Made by a program: the position numbers and the translations under genes. From positions 124,001 through 188,000 of the forward strand of contig VCJN01002357.1 in NCBI GenBank assembly GCA_006384855.1: a stretch of 64,000 bases of DNA. Reading direction: 5' to 3'. Below, piece after piece: positions 60,896 through 64,000 of the stretch (position 1 is the first letter of the stretch; each line of letters starts with the position of its first letter). The DNA is from Tetraselmis striata. Lineage: Eukaryota > Chlorophyta > Chlorodendrophyceae > Chlorodendrales > Chlorodendraceae. The notes below the pieces were generated by a model. It was not told where the DNA came from and searched no databases. It saw only the letters and a program-made list of their open reading frames with translations.

Positions 60896-62434
60896 GATGT
60901 AGTCGCTAGTACTGGTCTGGTACCGGTACCTGGTACGCATGATTTTACGATGAATAGCAATTTAGTAACAGCATATCTATTAAAATCCGTGTACCGCCGT
61001 ACTTCAGTAGCATGTACGAGAATACAATGTCCCAACATACTACTGGGCGGACATGCAGCTCGTACACAGCTGGACAATTGAACATGTGGCGTTTCACGAT
61101 CGTACGAGGTACTTGCAAGTACCCCCCGAACCCTGTCGCCGCCGGCGATGTCCGCGTTGCGCTGGCCACAGCAGATCTGTCCCCCATACGAGGGGCAGCC
61201 GTTTTATCCGCCATTTCCGACGGCTCGAGTCGCCGTGACAATTCGGATCCCGGGTGTCCGCTTGGCGTTTCCGCTTTCGCCATATCCTGACCGGCGGACA
61301 ATAAAGGCGTCGTGCAGGGCGCGGACTGACAGCGCGGATGGCGTCGGCGCGTGGGAGGTGCCTCGAGCCGTCAGCGCCCCGCTGTCCGGTAACCTCCGCG
61401 TCCGCCGTGCGCGCACTACTGCTCGTGAGCACCCACTCCTGCGGTTGCCATACTCCCCCTATCCAGCCCCGGCTGCGCCTCAGAGCGTTGTGCCTCGGTG
61501 AGCAGCCCTGGGCAGCCCAACGAACATCGCTGAAGCACGCCATCCGCCCGGGCGTTCTCCGGTGGCGCATCCGGAACATCCCTGCTCGTGCCCCTAAATC
61601 CGTCCGGCCCTGCGCCGCGCCTGCCCTGCAGGTGCGGCTCCTCCCACATCTGGCTCTCCACGCCCGGTGGCAAACCGCCCCGGTGCGCGCCTCACGCCAC
61701 ATCTTCCTCTGCGTCCCCTTTCTTTCGGCCTGGGCCTTACCTATCCGCTGCCTCCCGTGCCGCTTCAACCCCACCCCTGAAGCTTGGCGATCGACCGCTT
61801 TCCACTTCGTTGCTGCACCAGCGCGCAACAGCCGTACTGGTACCGGCCGATAGAATGGTTATGTAGTCGCCGAACGCACGTGCAGGGTTCTATCCCTGAC
61901 TCTCGCCACCGCCCCTGCCTATCGGCCTCGCGCCGCACTACCTGTCTTCGCTCGCCCCGCACGAACCACGCCGCCCCTTGTAACGGGCAGGCTGTGCCAT
62001 GGTGTATATGCTGTCGCCGCCGTCAGTCGGGCGAGGCGAGCACATCCGCCGCCGTCCATCAAAGCGCCGTTGGGCTGCCCGTCGTGTCACCGCACCCAGC
62101 GCCTGCCCTTTCCAGCTCTACCGGGCGGCCTTCCCCTCAACGGCCGCAGCGCCTAGTCGCTTCCCTAGTGCCTTTCGTTATGCACCGCAGCGGGTTAGCC
62201 AGCGCGATGCGGCTCCGCGAGAAATCGTGTCAGGCCCGACCCTCGACCACGTGCCAACTGCGGAGAATGATTCACCGACCTAGTTCATTTGACCACATCT
62301 TGGAATACGCCAGTGCCCTTATTCAGTCGCTGCATCTCCTCACCCTCTGCCCACGCCTCTCGCAGGGCTCGCAACCCGCTGCGTACGCTTTCCGGCTGAG
62401 GGGTGCTGCACTTGGTTTGCCTTTACTCTTGCAG
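60896..62434. other. Spacer, possible 5' region of the winged-helix gene
   Basis: GC-rich from 61100, with long overlapping frames on both strands (61094-61828 minus, 61784-62764 plus) that lack recognisable domains. Upstream untranslated exons of the next gene may lie here; the acceptor at 62432-62434 requires at least one. Confidence 0.35.
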
Positions 62435-62461
62435 GACAGCTGGGCAGGGCAGGACAGCTCC

Positions 62462-64000
62462 ATGGGGCGCACCGGTGCGCGATCTTTTGCGACGCCCCCC
62501 GCCCTGAGCGCTAAGTCCTCCTCATCCGGAGCAGGCATCGATGCCTTGTGCGACGCTGCGGCTGCAGCCACCTGTAGGAACCCTTTCTCGCCCCCCTTCC
62601 GATCCCCGTTTGCTTCCAATCTCATCGTCGCAACATGTCACCCGCGCCTCCATCTCTCCTCCCTCTCCCCTCAGCTCCATCTCTCTGCGCCCGCCGTCGC
62701 TGCATGCGGCCCAGCCGCTGTTTTGCACCCTTATGTTGGTATGGTCGTTATCCTAGCGAGGTAAGCCTTGAATGCAGACTGTCGTCACAGGGTCTCATGG
62801 TTTTGACACTGTTCGTCATTTACAGTTGACAGTAACTAGGATTTGTGGCCAGTGGGTAGGATGGGGGTTGGGGTAAGCTTTATCTTGGGCTGAGCACTCC
62901 TGGCATCTGATGCCAAGGGTGCCCGGAACGAGGCGGCCCAACTAGCGGCAACAAAGTCTACCCCCTCCCCCCCCTGCTCCTCTTCTCCTCCTCTTTGGGC
63001 TGTAAAGTCTGTGGCGCAGAGCCATTCTTAGCTTCAATCCCCTGCTAGTGAGCTTGCTGAGACTGCCCCCACCTTCGTTCAGGTTCTGAGATGGACCCAA
63101 AGACAGGCATGAAGAAGCAGGTGAGATGATGACATATACTTGCATGTGCTGATGCAAACTAACCGGGTGGAGCTGATCCTTGCATTCCTGTTCCTCATCA
63201 GATTGTGGAAGTCGAGGCATTTTCCTCTGTACATGACATGATTCATGCCGCCATCCTTCACTACGGCCCACCCGCAACGCTGCGCCAGGCATGGCTGCCT
63301 ATCCCACTCTTTATCACCTCCCGAGTCAAGCCCTTGTCCTGTGCTGCGGTCTCTCAAACACGCGCCATTGATCCATTTCCCTGCAGATCTACCAGGCATG
63401 TCAGGAGCGCGGACGCATTGCCTATAAGCGGACTGGAGGCTCACGGCTCATCACCCATAACGATCACTGGAAGAGTCAGATCCGCCATGCGCTCTACACA
63501 AGCGGACGCTTTGAGAGGTCCGGACTCTGTCAGATGTTAGCTCTTCCTGCTGCTGTGCCTACTCGTCATTCTGACACATGGGAGTTTGTGTTTTACTGCG
63601 CAGAACCGCTCCTGAAGTGGACCTCTGGCTTATTGCCAAAAGTCATGCCCAATCAGGGCCCCTCACGACTACGGTGGCAATCTTTGCAGGTGTGCCTGCG
63701 CTCTTCAGTGCGTGGCTACATGCACACCTGGACGATGCGGATGCGGGGTGTCTGCCACCCTTGAATGGCGCTGATCTGCTTTGTGGCTGCGCAATCTTTC
63801 AGATGAAGATGCACCAGACAGCTCAATCTGCGAGGCGTCGCGTGTGGGGGCAACAACCGAAGCCATTGGTGCTGGCACTCAGGCCACATCGCCAGTCGTC
63901 CGTCCCAACTTGCGCCATGGTAGCACCGTGCGCCCGGCGTCACAGCTACCTATTGCCACACCTCCTGCAGAAGCCTCCCTGCGGGGCTCTCCACAGGGCA
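62462..64000 (+). CDS. Winged-helix (forkhead-like) protein, 5' part, runs off the window
   Basis: Six exons join in phase: 62435-62573 (ATG 62462), 63083-63120, 63202-63288, 63387-63517, 63604-63689 and 63803 to the end. The second and fourth exons carry VHDMIHAAILHYGPPATLRQ, then IYQACQERGRIAYKR and WKSQIRHALYTSGRFER. Helix, IY-helix and W.SQIRHAL recognition segment resemble the forkhead layout (WKNSIRHNLS in true forkheads); a linker-histone-like winged helix is the alternative. DNA binding is inferred. An alanine-rich N-terminus precedes it, and a Ser/Thr/Pro-rich tail follows. Intron 3 seems to use a GC donor (CAG|GCATGG, 63289), although a GT donor further on would add about 11 residues. 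The 3' end is outside the window. Confidence 0.55.

Noticed and set aside
61784-62764. 326-residue plus frame as a gene
   Set aside because: Only the part from 62435 is supported, through phase-consistent splicing to the winged-helix exons. The rest has no domain and an equally long frame opposes it.

Overview
The window looks like nuclear DNA of a unicellular alga. The genes are GC-rich at third codon positions, are split into many short exons with GTGCGC/GTGAGT-type donors, and sit among lower-GC repeat-filled spacers. A green alga is the first guess. A haptophyte or other GC-rich protist is not excluded, because GC-AG introns recur and a sialyltransferase-family gene is present. More than 30 long poly-G/poly-C runs cover the window, most of them in introns.

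Layout. 1261-5138 (-): GT29 sialyltransferase-like gene with a cysteine-rich stem. 5.7-11 kb: repeats and a broken reverse-transcriptase element between degenerate direct repeats. 13545-14300 (-): phytanoyl-CoA dioxygenase-like gene. 15.8-16.4 kb: unassigned exons. 18055-18330 (-): coiled-coil exon. 18561-21766 (-): CDC48/p97-like AAA+ ATPase lacking most of its N-domain. 22041-22770 (-): small unknown gene, divergent from 23554-30332 (+), a 15-exon, 697-residue peroxisomal-type ABCD half-transporter whose frame I could follow through every exon. 32623-33926 (-): 276-residue protein with a textbook mitotic destruction box. 34791-38014: an apparently whole Gag-like plus tyrosine-recombinase element with split direct repeats and no reverse transcriptase. 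39011-42572 (+): membrane-anchored coiled-coil protein. 44-48 kb: retroelement remnant and tandem repeats. 48.2-53 kb: a hAT-type miniature element, a terminal-repeat miniature element, a duplicated ~335-bp repeat, and an array of 13 palindromes. 53285-56832: PIF/Harbinger transposon with TIRs and TAA target duplication. 58.6-60.3 kb: ~204-bp minisatellite and a second hAT-like element. 62462-64000 (+): start of a winged-helix gene that runs off the window.

The host genes look like an ordinary gene neighbourhood: peroxisomal transport and 2-oxoglutarate oxygenase, AAA+ unfoldase, glycosyltransferase and a cell-cycle candidate. No operon-like link between them is seen. The most unusual content is the mobile DNA: the recombinase-only element, the palindrome array, and recurrent use of one octamer (GTCGCTAC or its complement) as an insertion target.
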